Positions 18,201 to 27,200 of a stretch of DNA of 64,000 nt are shown here, one piece after another. The stretch is from positions 186,001 to 250,000 of the forward strand of contig NZ_JAKCLJ010000004.1 of the NCBI RefSeq assembly GCF_021412565.1, read 5' to 3'. The first letter of the stretch is position 1. The number at the start of each line of letters is the position of its first letter. A model generated the notes under the pieces. That model was not told the DNA's origin and ran no database searches. It saw only the letters and a program-made list of their open reading frames with translations. Position numbers and translations under genes: made by a program. The stretch comes from Shewanella sp. AS1. GTDB lineage: Bacteria; Pseudomonadota; Gammaproteobacteria; Enterobacterales; Shewanellaceae.

Positions 18201-19203
18201 ACGTGCTGGTAGTTTTTCTGAACGTTGGATTGAATATTGTAAAAAAAACAACTTGAATTATATTGAAGTTAACGCATATGACAATGGAATAGTTAAAAAG
18301 TTAAATGGAGTAGACGTTTTTATGTGGCACCATAATAATGATGACTCTCGAGATACTAACTTTGCTAACGAATTGTTATTCTCTCTAAGTTTATCTGGGA
18401 TAAAAACATTCCCCAATATAAATACGACATGGCATTTTGATGACAAAGTAGCTCAAAAATATTTACTTGAATCGATAGGAGCACCTCTAGTACCTAGTTA
18501 TGTATTTTATACAAAAAAAGACGCTATAGAATGGATAGAAGATGCTGATTTTCCGTTGGTTTTTAAATTACGAGGTGGTTCTGGAAGTGCTAATGTAAAA
18601 TTAGTTAGAACTAAAAATGAAGCTGAGAAACTTATCTCAAAGTCCTTTGGAAGAGGATTTTCTCAGTTTGACAGAATGACCCATTTTAAATATAGGCTAG
18701 GGAATTTTAAGAGTGGTAAAGAAGGTGTTTCAGCTGTTTTTAAAGGTTTAGTACGATTATTTATTGGAAAAAATTACTCGAACTCTAGACCTAGAGATAA
18801 AGGGTATATTTACTTTCAAGAGTTTCTACCGGGTAATGAATTTGACACTCGAGTCATTGTTATAGGAGATAAAGCTTTTGCAATTAAAAGAAGCGTTAGA
18901 GAGAATGATTTTAGAGCTTCCGGTAGTGGTATAATTAGTTACGAGAGATTTGATATAGATGAAAAGTTAATTAATATCGCTTTTGAGGTTAGTGAAAAAT
19001 TAAATTCACAGTCATTGGCTTATGATTTTGTGTATGATCAAGAAGGAAATCCAAAAATTATCGAGATTAGTTATGGTTTTCATGTAAGTTCTTATGATAA
19101 GTGTCCAGGCTATTGGGATAGTAAAATGAACTGGCATGAAGGGTTTTTTAATCCACAAGAGTTCATAATATCGAATATTATTAAAGAAAATCACGAAAGT
19201 TAA
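18181..19203 (+). CDS. ATP-grasp domain protein in the polysaccharide block
   Basis: A 340-residue protein with the ATP-grasp fold used by carboxylate-amine/thiol ligases. Seen: PLVFKLRGGSGSANVKLV (lysine and glycine-rich loop, about 123-140), YFQEFLPGNEFDTRVIVIG (the hinge and ADP-binding strand, about 214-232), DFRASGSG, and the metal-binding strand KIIEISYGF near 296 with Glu. Members form amide or peptide bonds through an acyl-phosphate. Between wzx and wzy it may attach an amino acid to a sugar carboxylate such as GalNAcA, but this is inference; no substrate is visible. The start overlaps wzx by 20 bases. Confidence 0.8.
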   Translation: MLIAIHKRAGSFSERWIEYCKKNNLNYIEVNAYDNGIVKKLNGVDVFMWHHNNDDSRDTNFANELLFSLSLSGIKTFPNINTTWHFDDKVAQKYLLESIGAPLVPSYVFYTKKDAIEWIEDADFPLVFKLRGGSGSANVKLVRTKNEAEKLISKSFGRGFSQFDRMTHFKYRLGNFKSGKEGVSAVFKGLVRLFIGKNYSNSRPRDKGYIYFQEFLPGNEFDTRVIVIGDKAFAIKRSVRENDFRASGSGIISYERFDIDEKLINIAFEVSEKLNSQSLAYDFVYDQEGNPKIIEISYGFHVSSYDKCPGYWDSKMNWHEGFFNPQEFIISNIIKENHES

Positions 19204-19207
19204 TACA

Positions 19208-20569
19208 ATGCTAAAAATAGTTATACTATTATGTGTTATTTCTATCTCATTTTCTATATATGTAATTGATAGCTATAAATACAATTTTCTAATTATATTA
19301 CCTTTGTCTTTTTTAACAGTGACATTAATCTATAATCGAGTGTATTATAGATTGAGAAACAGTGTTGTATTTAAATTAGTAGTCTTTCAAGCTATTATAA
19401 GATATTCACTTATCCCTATTTTTATCATTCATGATCAATACTTAAAAGTAGGGTTTGAGTCACGTTACACAAATATAGCAATTATAGTTAGTGTTTTGGA
19501 AATTGTATCAATATTTTTAATTTTTGAGATTTTTTCTAAGAAACAAGAGTCTGTTATAAGACGGGTGAATAGAACGATACAGCCAGTCGAAAATTATACT
19601 ATAGTATCATTCTTGTTACTGGTAATATTTTGTTATCTATATTATACCGGTTCATTTGAGGTTGTGAATTTTATTTGGAACTTGGGAGATTATGTAAGCA
19701 AGTATGTTACCGGCGAAGATGAAATTAATAGCAATAAATTTGGGGCTGTACTATTAACTCCTTTTAAAATAATATTATCACTATTAGCAATAAGTATAAT
19801 ATATAATTCAAGTAAGGTAATAAATAAATCTTACTATTACTTACTAGTTGTGTTTTTTTCGAGTTTATTTATAGTAGGGACTAGCAGGTTTAGTGTAGTC
19901 TTGTTCTCGCTTCCATTAGTGGTATTAATCTCGCAAATGGTCGAGCCTAAAGATATTAGGAAAATATTGATTTTTACTTTGTTTATTTTTGTGTTCATGA
20001 TCGTTATAACAACTCTAGCAAAGTTTTCAAAATACGGTAATACGTTAACACTAAACTCAATAGTAACTGCTTCAACATTAAACGCGTATTTTTCTGGTGT
20101 CGGTAATGTTTCGTTAGGGTTTGAGGCTTATGATGAATTAACTATAGATGATTCTATACTGTATCTCGTCAATGATACATTTCAGAATATACCTATATTA
20201 TCAAAGTTAACCTATGACAATTATAAAGGGACAATTAAATTCAATGAATTTATTTACCAGCATAGAGACTATGCAGACCAAATAATTCCACTTTCTATAA
20301 GTGGTTTATTCCATTTTGGGTATATAGGATTATTTTTTTACTCTTCTTTTTTTGTCACGATAGCTCTTTATTTTGAGCGCTGCGCATTAAAAATTAACTA
20401 TATAGGTTACAAGTATATCTATATTAGTCTTGCAAGTACTTTCTCATTAGTGTTTATGTTAAATATAGGTAGCTTTTACGCATATATATCAAGAACAATA
20501 TTGTTTGTATTTGTTCCAATCTTAATAATTAAATTGTTAGCTAGGTTTTTATTTAAGGCTTTTAAATGA
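19208..20569 (+). CDS. wzy: Probable O-unit polymerase (Wzy-like)
   Basis: A 453-residue polytopic inner membrane protein with about ten to twelve hydrophobic segments and one longer hydrophilic loop (about residues 275-345), the usual shape of Wzy polymerases, which are too divergent in sequence for firm motif calls. The assignment rests on topology and on its place between the flippase, the ATP-grasp gene and glycosyltransferases. The coding sequence is very AT-rich. An O-antigen ligase-like role is a weaker alternative. Confidence 0.72.
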   Translation: MLKIVILLCVISISFSIYVIDSYKYNFLIILPLSFLTVTLIYNRVYYRLRNSVVFKLVVFQAIIRYSLIPIFIIHDQYLKVGFESRYTNIAIIVSVLEIVSIFLIFEIFSKKQESVIRRVNRTIQPVENYTIVSFLLLVIFCYLYYTGSFEVVNFIWNLGDYVSKYVTGEDEINSNKFGAVLLTPFKIILSLLAISIIYNSSKVINKSYYYLLVVFFSSLFIVGTSRFSVVLFSLPLVVLISQMVEPKDIRKILIFTLFIFVFMIVITTLAKFSKYGNTLTLNSIVTASTLNAYFSGVGNVSLGFEAYDELTIDDSILYLVNDTFQNIPILSKLTYDNYKGTIKFNEFIYQHRDYADQIIPLSISGLFHFGYIGLFFYSSFFVTIALYFERCALKINYIGYKYIYISLASTFSLVFMLNIGSFYAYISRTILFVFVPILIIKLLARFLFKAFK

Positions 20570-20608
20570 CAGGCAGAAAAGTTTTTCTTTACAATAAATG
20601 GCGTTCTT

Positions 20609-21751
20609 ATGTATAGATTTTTGTTCGTAGATAGTAATGTCAACTATGGTGGCTCTTTAAAGGGTACAATCAATCTTTTGAGTTCTCTTTCACAGAAAGG
20701 TTATCTATGCAAGGCATGTGATTTTTTTGGTATAAATGATAAATATCTTAAAGAACTTGAAAGTAATGATATTTCATATACGGTTTTACTTCAAGATAGT
20801 CGTAATTATATACTAGGCAAAGGAGGAGTAATTAAAAGATTTTTTAAATTTATATCCCATCTTCCAGATCAAGTGAAAGTAATATTAGGAATAAGACGGC
20901 TGATTAAATCTGAAAACTATGATTATGTTTTAGTGAATAACAAAAAAACCTTATTACCTGTGGCAATAGCATCAATAGGAACAAAGGCAAAAATAATTAT
21001 ATATCATAGAGTTTGGGTTCAAGAACATGATATTGACTTGTTGTATTTACTTTTAATGAGATTTTTTTGTGAAAATATAATTTCTCATGCTCAGGATAGT
21101 GTTAAAACATTATCAAAATTATTCCCCCAAAAAAAAGTAAGTTATATTCCAAACGCGGTTGAGTTAGAAATAGAACCAGTACATAAAAAAAATGATATCT
21201 TTACTATAATTCTTCCTGCATCCAGGCCTACTAAACTGAAAGGTTATGACTGTGCAATAAAAGCTATTAAAGATTATTCACAGAGATATGGGCGAGATAT
21301 AAAGCTAATATTAACGGGAGATGTACCAATAGGTCATACCAGTGACTTCTATGAAGAGTTAAAAAATTTAATAAAAATTTACGAGATTGAAGATCTTATA
21401 GAGTTTACTGGATGGCGGAACGACATACTAGATATGATAAACTCATCAGATTTAATGATTCTTCCTACACATACCGAAGGTTTTCCTCGAGTTATTATTG
21501 AGAGTATGCTTTTAAAAACACCTGTTATATCAACACCTGTAGGTGGAATACCAGATGCATTAGTAAATGGTATTACAGGATATTTAGTCGATGTTGATGA
21601 TTATGAGCTTTTATCGGAGTGCATATTTAAAGTTAAAAATAATCGAGAAGATGCTTTAGATATCATAGAAAATGCATATCAATTTTCAAAAAATAAATTT
21701 ACCTTAGAAAAACAAGTTACTTCATTTATAAACGCATTGGAGAAAGCATGA
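20609..21751 (+). CDS. Glycosyltransferase, GT4 type
   Basis: A 380-residue cytoplasmic GT-B glycosyltransferase. The C-terminal half has the donor-site signature: FTGWRNDILDMINSSDLMIL, then THTEGFPRVIIESMLLKTPV with the EX7E pair and PVGGIPDALVNGITGYLV. The N-terminal half (VDSNVNYGGSLKGTINLL) contains the acceptor-side glycine-rich loop. It adds one sugar of the repeat unit; donor and linkage cannot be told. It overlaps the next transferase gene by 4 bases. Confidence 0.9.
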   Translation: MYRFLFVDSNVNYGGSLKGTINLLSSLSQKGYLCKACDFFGINDKYLKELESNDISYTVLLQDSRNYILGKGGVIKRFFKFISHLPDQVKVILGIRRLIKSENYDYVLVNNKKTLLPVAIASIGTKAKIIIYHRVWVQEHDIDLLYLLLMRFFCENIISHAQDSVKTLSKLFPQKKVSYIPNAVELEIEPVHKKNDIFTIILPASRPTKLKGYDCAIKAIKDYSQRYGRDIKLILTGDVPIGHTSDFYEELKNLIKIYEIEDLIEFTGWRNDILDMINSSDLMILPTHTEGFPRVIIESMLLKTPVISTPVGGIPDALVNGITGYLVDVDDYELLSECIFKVKNNREDALDIIENAYQFSKNKFTLEKQVTSFINALEKA

Positions 21752-22641
21752 TTACGATTGGATTGCCGGTATATAACAATGAAGAGGATTTACTTGATAC
21801 ATTAAGGTCCATATTTTCACAGACTTACGAAGATTGGAGGCTTATTGCTGTTGATGATGGTTCACAAGATAGCTCCTTAGATATTCTTATGAGTATCAAT
21901 GACCCTAGGGTTAAGGTTTATCATGATGGAGAGAACAAAAAACTTGCGCATAGATTAAATGAAATAAATGAAAGAGCGCAAACAGAATACATCGTAAGAA
22001 TGGATAGTGGAGATATGTGCTCCCCAATAAGAATAGATAGGCAATTGAGTTTTATCAGAGAGTATGGCTTTAATATTGTTTCTTCTGAAATGGCAGTTAT
22101 CGATTCTAATAATAGAGTCTTAAATTTTAGAAGGGCACCGAATCACGAAATAACTTTGAAAAATTACTTGAAGTATGGAAGTACAATAGGGCACCCGACA
22201 ATTATAACCAAATCTTCATGGTCTAAGAATAATATCTATTCCACAAGAAACAGAAGAACAGAAGATTATGAGTTGTGGGTAAGAGCTATATCGTCTGGTG
22301 AATTATCTGAACGAGACCACGCGAGATTATCTGAACCATTGTATTTTTATCGAGATGACGCAAACGTAAGCACACATCAAATTGATATTAGTTTCAAAGA
22401 AAGGAATGAAATAATCTCTACTTATGGTGCTAAAGTGTTCTCAAAAAATGAATTAAATAAAATACTTTATAAAAATAAGATAAAGAAAATAGCCTTAAAA
22501 GCTGTATCAAACTTAAATATGTATGGGAAGCTAAAAACTAGCATGCTTAAAGATGGTGAAAAAGAACATGAAAAAAAAATAATTGTCCAAAATGAGATGG
22601 ATAGTATTCTTAAAACTAAAGTTCCTGGAATAGACTCATAA
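21748..22641 (+). CDS. Glycosyltransferase family 2
   Basis: A 297-residue GT-A glycosyltransferase. It opens with ITIGLPVYNNEEDLLDTLRS, has the nucleotide-binding VDDGSQDSS and the metal-binding variant MDSGD (DXD replaced by DSGD), and the acceptor-side RRTEDYELWVRA segment with the ED pair. It assembles the polysaccharide repeat unit on the lipid carrier; the sugar is unknown. It overlaps the preceding gene at ATGA and ends 5 bases before the next. Confidence 0.9.
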   Translation: MITIGLPVYNNEEDLLDTLRSIFSQTYEDWRLIAVDDGSQDSSLDILMSINDPRVKVYHDGENKKLAHRLNEINERAQTEYIVRMDSGDMCSPIRIDRQLSFIREYGFNIVSSEMAVIDSNNRVLNFRRAPNHEITLKNYLKYGSTIGHPTIITKSSWSKNNIYSTRNRRTEDYELWVRAISSGELSERDHARLSEPLYFYRDDANVSTHQIDISFKERNEIISTYGAKVFSKNELNKILYKNKIKKIALKAVSNLNMYGKLKTSMLKDGEKEHEKKIIVQNEMDSILKTKVPGIDS

Positions 22642-22646
22642 ATTGT

Positions 22647-23795
22647 ATGACAAATTATTGTATTGTAACAACAGTTGATATGACAATGTCTGCGTTTGTT
22701 ATTGAAGCAGCTAGGTTTCATAAAAAAAATGGCTTTAATATTACTTTAATATGTAATATGTCCGATGATTTTTACTCTCATTATAGAGATGAATTTAATT
22801 GTATCAATATAGGTATGAATCGCGGTTCTTCAGTTTTAGATATTTTTAAAAACACATACGAATTATATAAAATATTTAAAAAGCAGAAGTTTGATATGGT
22901 TCAATATGCAACGCCAAATGCTGCATTTTATGCCTCCATAGCTAGCTATTTAGCTCTTGTTCCGAAAAGGTTATATTGCCAATGGGGAATTAGATACGTT
23001 GGCTTTGATGAAGGAATGAAAAGAAAGGTATTTAAGTTTATTGAGTTCGTTACTTGTTCTTTATCTACAGACATACGGCCTGCCAGTGAAAAAAATAGAC
23101 AGTTTTCAATATCAGAAAAATTATATAAGAAAGAGAAAAGTGGTGTCGTGGGGAAAGGGGGAACAATAGGTGTAGACTTGGGAAAATACAACATAGAAAT
23201 GAAAGAATCTCATAGAGCGTCGTTTTATAAAAATTATAGAATAAATAAGGGTGACTTTATTTTTGGCTATGTAGGTAGCTTGCGAGGAGATAAAGGTACC
23301 AACGAGCTAATTGAAGCTTTTAAAAAAATTTCTAGTTTATATGACAATGTAAAGTTAGTGCTAGTTGGTAGCACTTTCGATGGAGATCCTATACAACAAG
23401 ATTTATTACATTGGGCTAAGTCATCAAACAAAGTGATCTTTACCGGAAGGCAAAATAATACATCACTTTTCATTTCTAGTTTTAGTGTTCATGTACATCC
23501 TTCTTACCGAGAAGGATTTAGTATGGTGCTTCAAGAAGCTATGGCTCTTAAAATACCAGTTATAACAACAGATATACCTGGTCCTTCAGAAGTAGTCGTA
23601 AAAGATATATCTGGGCTATTAGTAGCTCCTCGAGATTCAGTACAACTTAGAATCGCTATGGAAACTCTGTATCTAGATAGTGAAATGAGAAGTGTTTTAT
23701 CAGAAAATGGTTTTAAACGATGTGTTAAGTATTTCGGTAGAGAAAAAATGCTTCGATTAACTCATGAAGATCGATTAAAAATTATCGCGTCATAA
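22647..23795 (+). CDS. Glycosyltransferase, GT4 type
   Basis: A 382-residue GT-B transferase with the WcaJ-neighbour/CapM-like N-terminus (ATPNAAFYASIASYLA, a GlcNAc/GalNAc-type group) and a clear GT4 C-terminal domain: FGYVGSLRGDKGTNELIEAF, VLVGSTFDGD, then HPSYREGFSMVLQEAMALKI with the EX7E pair and TTDIPGPSEVV. The third transferase of the cluster; with the initiating transferase this fits a repeat unit of about four sugars. Confidence 0.9.
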   Translation: MTNYCIVTTVDMTMSAFVIEAARFHKKNGFNITLICNMSDDFYSHYRDEFNCINIGMNRGSSVLDIFKNTYELYKIFKKQKFDMVQYATPNAAFYASIASYLALVPKRLYCQWGIRYVGFDEGMKRKVFKFIEFVTCSLSTDIRPASEKNRQFSISEKLYKKEKSGVVGKGGTIGVDLGKYNIEMKESHRASFYKNYRINKGDFIFGYVGSLRGDKGTNELIEAFKKISSLYDNVKLVLVGSTFDGDPIQQDLLHWAKSSNKVIFTGRQNNTSLFISSFSVHVHPSYREGFSMVLQEAMALKIPVITTDIPGPSEVVVKDISGLLVAPRDSVQLRIAMETLYLDSEMRSVLSENGFKRCVKYFGREKMLRLTHEDRLKIIAS

Positions 23796-23805
23796 AGGTA
23801 TTACT

Positions 23806-24639
23806 ATGCAATTAATGATTCTTACTAATGAACCTAAGTTTGCACTTGAAGCTGAATTGGCTGGTGTAAATAGAATATTTGTTGATCTAGAGTATTTAAA
23901 TAAAGCCGAAAGACAACGAGGTCTAAACACCGTCCTATCTAATCATACTATTGAAGATGTAAAGTTAGTACGCTCTGTATTACGAAACTCTCATCTACTT
24001 GTTAGAATTAACCCTATTAATCCCACATCTAAAAATGAAATCGACAGCGTGATTGAAAATGGTGCCGATATTATTATGTTGCCTATGGCGTTTGATGCTA
24101 ACGACGCTAGAGATTTTGTAGAAATGGTTAATGGGCGAGCGAAAACAATTGTAATGATTGAAACCGCCCAAGCCTTATCGCGAATCGATGATCTAATTTC
24201 TGTAGAAGGAATTGATGAATTTTTTATTGGATTGAACGATTTAAAAATTAGTTTAGGTCTAAACTTTATGTTCGAAGTTCTCTCCGGAGGACTTGTAGAA
24301 TATATGGTAGAAAAGATTCAAAACGCAGGCGGCACTGTTGGCTTTGGTGGTATCGCTAAACTAGGTGAAGGAGATCTTCCTGCCGAATTAATACTTTCAG
24401 AACATGTTCGCCTAAACTCTAATTCAGTTATTTTATCAAGAACATTTAAAAATGATCCCGCAGTATCAAGTTCCTCCAAAAAAATTGATTTGAAGTTGGA
24501 AGTATCTAAATTGAAGGATAAGGAAAGCAAGCTGAAGTTGCTGTCTAACAAGGAACTAGTTGAAAATAAAATAAAGCTAAAAGATATTGTGAATGACATT
24601 TCTGACAGGATTCAAAATAATGTTAAAAAGACTATTTGA
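23806..24639 (+). CDS. HpcH/HpaI aldolase-like protein
   Basis: A 277-residue protein with a TIM-barrel aldolase/citrate-lyase fold over residues 1-225. The metal-binding pair is seen as Glu in VMIETAQAL and Asp in IGLNDLKIS; the catalytic-type Arg is in LLVRINP. It carries an unusual Lys/Glu/Leu-rich helical tail (about residues 226-277, e.g. KLEVSKLKDKESKLKLLSNK) not part of the fold. Family enzymes join or split pyruvate/acetyl-CoA-derived units. In this place it may make an acidic or keto-acid side group for the polysaccharide, which is inference. It overlaps the sugar transferase gene by 20 bases. Confidence 0.8.
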   Translation: MQLMILTNEPKFALEAELAGVNRIFVDLEYLNKAERQRGLNTVLSNHTIEDVKLVRSVLRNSHLLVRINPINPTSKNEIDSVIENGADIIMLPMAFDANDARDFVEMVNGRAKTIVMIETAQALSRIDDLISVEGIDEFFIGLNDLKISLGLNFMFEVLSGGLVEYMVEKIQNAGGTVGFGGIAKLGEGDLPAELILSEHVRLNSNSVILSRTFKNDPAVSSSSKKIDLKLEVSKLKDKESKLKLLSNKELVENKIKLKDIVNDISDRIQNNVKKTI

Positions 24640-25234
24640 TTTCTTTGTTTCATTTATTTCTTTAATCATTTTTGCTCCAATAATGGTGCTGGTCGCCTGG
24701 AAAATCCGTAAAAACCTTGGCTCACCGGTGTTATTTCATCAAACTCGCCCGGGTTTAAACGGTAAGCCATTTGAAATGGTTAAGTTTCGTACCATGAAAG
24801 ACGCGGTCGATTCACAAGGGAATCCACTACCAGACTCTGAACGTATGACACCTTTTGGTGACAAGTTGAGAAACTCAAGCCTAGATGAGCTTCCGGAGTT
24901 ATGGAACGTGTTGAAAGGCGAGATGAGCTTAGTGGGGCCTCGTCCTTTATTAATGCAGTACTTACCGCTTTATAGTAATGAGCAAGCAAGACGTCACGAA
25001 GTAAGGCCTGGCGTAACGGGCTGGGCGCAAATTAACGGTCGTAATGCGATTAGCTGGGAAGATAAGTTCAATCTAGATGTTTGGTATGTCGATAAGCGCA
25101 GTTTTTGGTTAGACATCAAGATTCTGTTCTTAACCGTTAAAAAAGTCTTCGTAAAAGAGGGAATCTCAGCTGATGGTCACGTCACGATAGAGCCCTTTAC
25201 TGGCCAAGCAAGGCAAGGCGGAGTAAATGACTAA
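24620..25234 (+). CDS. Initiating undecaprenyl-phosphate sugar-1-phosphate transferase, PglC/WeeH type
   Basis: Starts repeat-unit assembly by moving a sugar-1-phosphate from the UDP-sugar to undecaprenyl phosphate at the inner membrane. The 204-residue protein is the small single-helix form: one membrane segment (about 8-25), then the catalytic core with FRTMKDA, SLDELPELWNVLKG (catalytic DE), MSLVGPRPL, and YEVRPGVTG-like HEVRPGVTGWAQINGR. ATG 24620 is chosen as the family N-terminus (MLKRLFDFF); it overlaps the previous gene by 20 bases. Together with the next three genes it points to a di-N-acetylbacillosamine-type first sugar. Confidence 0.9.
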   Translation: MLKRLFDFFVSFISLIIFAPIMVLVAWKIRKNLGSPVLFHQTRPGLNGKPFEMVKFRTMKDAVDSQGNPLPDSERMTPFGDKLRNSSLDELPELWNVLKGEMSLVGPRPLLMQYLPLYSNEQARRHEVRPGVTGWAQINGRNAISWEDKFNLDVWYVDKRSFWLDIKILFLTVKKVFVKEGISADGHVTIEPFTGQARQGGVND

Positions 25235-25859
25235 AATCTGTGCAATTTTAGGTGCAAGTGGTCATGGTAAAGTCGTCGCTGAAATTGCTGAACTAAACGG
25301 TTATATAGACATTGAATTCTTTGACGATCGCTGGCCAGAGCTACAAAGCGTAGAGCACTGGTCAGTCAAAGGTAATTCTGAATCATTGCTTGCGACGGCA
25401 TCGAGTTTTGACCTCACTGTTATTGCTATTGGTAATAACAACGTGAGGTTAGAAAAGCAGACACAGTTAATCTCAGTTGGTGCATGTTTTTCTCCACTTG
25501 TACATCCTAGTGCAACGGTTAGCCAGTATGCTGAATTGGGCGTTGGTACGGTTGTAATGGCGAATGCGGTTATCAATCCTTTTGCTCAAATAGGCGATGC
25601 TTGCATTATCAATACTTCTTCAACGATAGATCATGATTGCAAACTAGCTGATGGTGTTCACGTTAGTCCAGGTAGCAACCTTGCTGGAGGTGTTTCCGTT
25701 GGAGAATGCGCGTGGTTAGGCATTGGCAGTCAAGTGAAACAACTTATTTCCATTGGTTCCGGTGCAATGGTGGGTGCCGGAGCCACTGTCGTTGCAAACG
25801 TATCTAACTTTCAAACTGTCGTAGGTACGCCTGCGAAGCCTTTAAATAAATCTAAGTAA
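25227..25859 (+). CDS. Sugar O/N-acetyltransferase, PglD/NeuD family
   Basis: A 210-residue left-handed beta-helix acetyltransferase. An N-terminal Rossmann-like domain (CAILGASGHGKVVAEIA) binds the UDP-sugar and the hexapeptide-repeat C-terminal half binds acetyl-CoA; the catalytic-type His is in STIDHDC. In the PglF-PglE-PglD route it acetylates the 4-amino group of UDP-4-amino-trideoxy-GlcNAc. It overlaps the transferase gene by 8 bases. Confidence 0.9.
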   Translation: MTKICAILGASGHGKVVAEIAELNGYIDIEFFDDRWPELQSVEHWSVKGNSESLLATASSFDLTVIAIGNNNVRLEKQTQLISVGACFSPLVHPSATVSQYAELGVGTVVMANAVINPFAQIGDACIINTSSTIDHDCKLADGVHVSPGSNLAGGVSVGECAWLGIGSQVKQLISIGSGAMVGAGATVVANVSNFQTVVGTPAKPLNKSK

Positions 25860-25906
25860 CACTCTTAAAAATAACTATTTAGAATAATCTCTATTCAGGT
25901 GACATC

Positions 25907-27085
25907 GTGCTTAATACTCCATTTTCTCCTTGGCCTTCTTTTACTCAAGAAGAAGCCGATGCAGTTAGTCGTGTGCTGCTGTCAAACAAAGTGAACTACT
26001 GGACGGGTAGTGAATGTCGTGAATTTGAAAAAGAATTCGCAGCGTGGGCTGGTTGTGAATATGCGGTTGCGCTGAGCAATGGCACCCTTGCGCTTGATGT
26101 GGCGCTTAAGGCGTTAAACGTAGGCGAGGGCGATGAGGTTATTACGACGCCTAGAACGTTTCTTGCTTCTGCGTCTTCTATTGTTACGGCTGGCGCTAAC
26201 CCTGTGTTCGCGGATGTAGATCTCAACAGCCAAGCCATTACAGCTGAGTCGATTGAAGCTGTGCTGACACCAAAGACTAAAGCTGTCATTGTTGTTCATT
26301 TGGCAGGTATGCCGGCAGAAATGGATGCCATCATGGCGCTTGCAGAAAAACATGGTTTTTATGTTATTGAAGATTGTGCTCAAGCACATGGCGCGAAATA
26401 TAAAGGCCGCAGTGTAGGTACCATCGGTCACATTGGTGCTTGGTCTTTCTGCCAAGATAAGATCATGACAACTGGCGGTGAAGGCGGCATGGTGACCACA
26501 AACGATAAAGAGTTGTGGTCGAAGATGTGGTCATACAAAGATCACGGTAAAAACTATGACGCAATTTATAACCGTCAGCACCCACCAGGTTTTCGTTGGT
26601 TACATGAAAGCTTTGGCACGAACTGGCGCATGACTGAGCTTCAAGCTGTTCTCGGGCGTATTCAATTGACTCGTATGTCAGAATGGACGGCAAAACGTCA
26701 AGCCAATGCGGCACAAATCGATGAAGCGGTTGCAGATCTCAATATCGTTCGTCGTGTTCACGTGCCTGAGCATTCGCAGCACGCAGAATACAAACACTAC
26801 CTATTTGTTGAGCCTAAACATTTGGCAGAGGGCTGGACGAGAGATCGCATTGTGGAAACCATTGTAGAACGTGGCGTTCCGGCTTATCAGGGGAGCTGTT
26901 CTGAGGTGTATTTAGAAAAAGCATTTGATAATACGCCATGGCGACCAGAAAAACGTTTGCCGAATGCGGTGCAGTTAGGTGAAACCAGTTTGATGTTCTT
27001 GGTTCATCCGACACTCACCGAAGCGGAAATTACTAAGACTTGTTTAATGTTACGTGAGGTATTACTTGAGGCGCAAGCGCGCTAA
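25907..27085 (+). CDS. PLP-dependent sugar aminotransferase, DegT/DnrJ/EryC1/StrS family (PglE type)
   Basis: Transfers an amino group to the 4-keto UDP-sugar. The 392-residue protein has the family landmarks: the phosphate-cup SNGTLALDVALKAL, the EDCAQAHGAKY motif with the cofactor-contacting Asp, and the Schiff-base Lys in SFCQDKIMTTGEGG-type sequence. The start is GTG 25907, after AGGTGA. Together with the 4,6-dehydratase and acetyltransferase next to it the set would make UDP-2,4-diacetamido-2,4,6-trideoxyhexose. Confidence 0.9.
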   Translation: MLNTPFSPWPSFTQEEADAVSRVLLSNKVNYWTGSECREFEKEFAAWAGCEYAVALSNGTLALDVALKALNVGEGDEVITTPRTFLASASSIVTAGANPVFADVDLNSQAITAESIEAVLTPKTKAVIVVHLAGMPAEMDAIMALAEKHGFYVIEDCAQAHGAKYKGRSVGTIGHIGAWSFCQDKIMTTGGEGGMVTTNDKELWSKMWSYKDHGKNYDAIYNRQHPPGFRWLHESFGTNWRMTELQAVLGRIQLTRMSEWTAKRQANAAQIDEAVADLNIVRRVHVPEHSQHAEYKHYLFVEPKHLAEGWTRDRIVETIVERGVPAYQGSCSEVYLEKAFDNTPWRPEKRLPNAVQLGETSLMFLVHPTLTEAEITKTCLMLREVLLEAQAR

Positions 27086-27200
27086 TCAAGCGACTTATGT
27101 AGCATTCAAACCTTCATCCCCTCCAATTGCTGCAAACATTATCCGTTGATTCTCAGAGGGATCTATTCATCGGTTAGGTGATCTAACTTTATAACAATAA

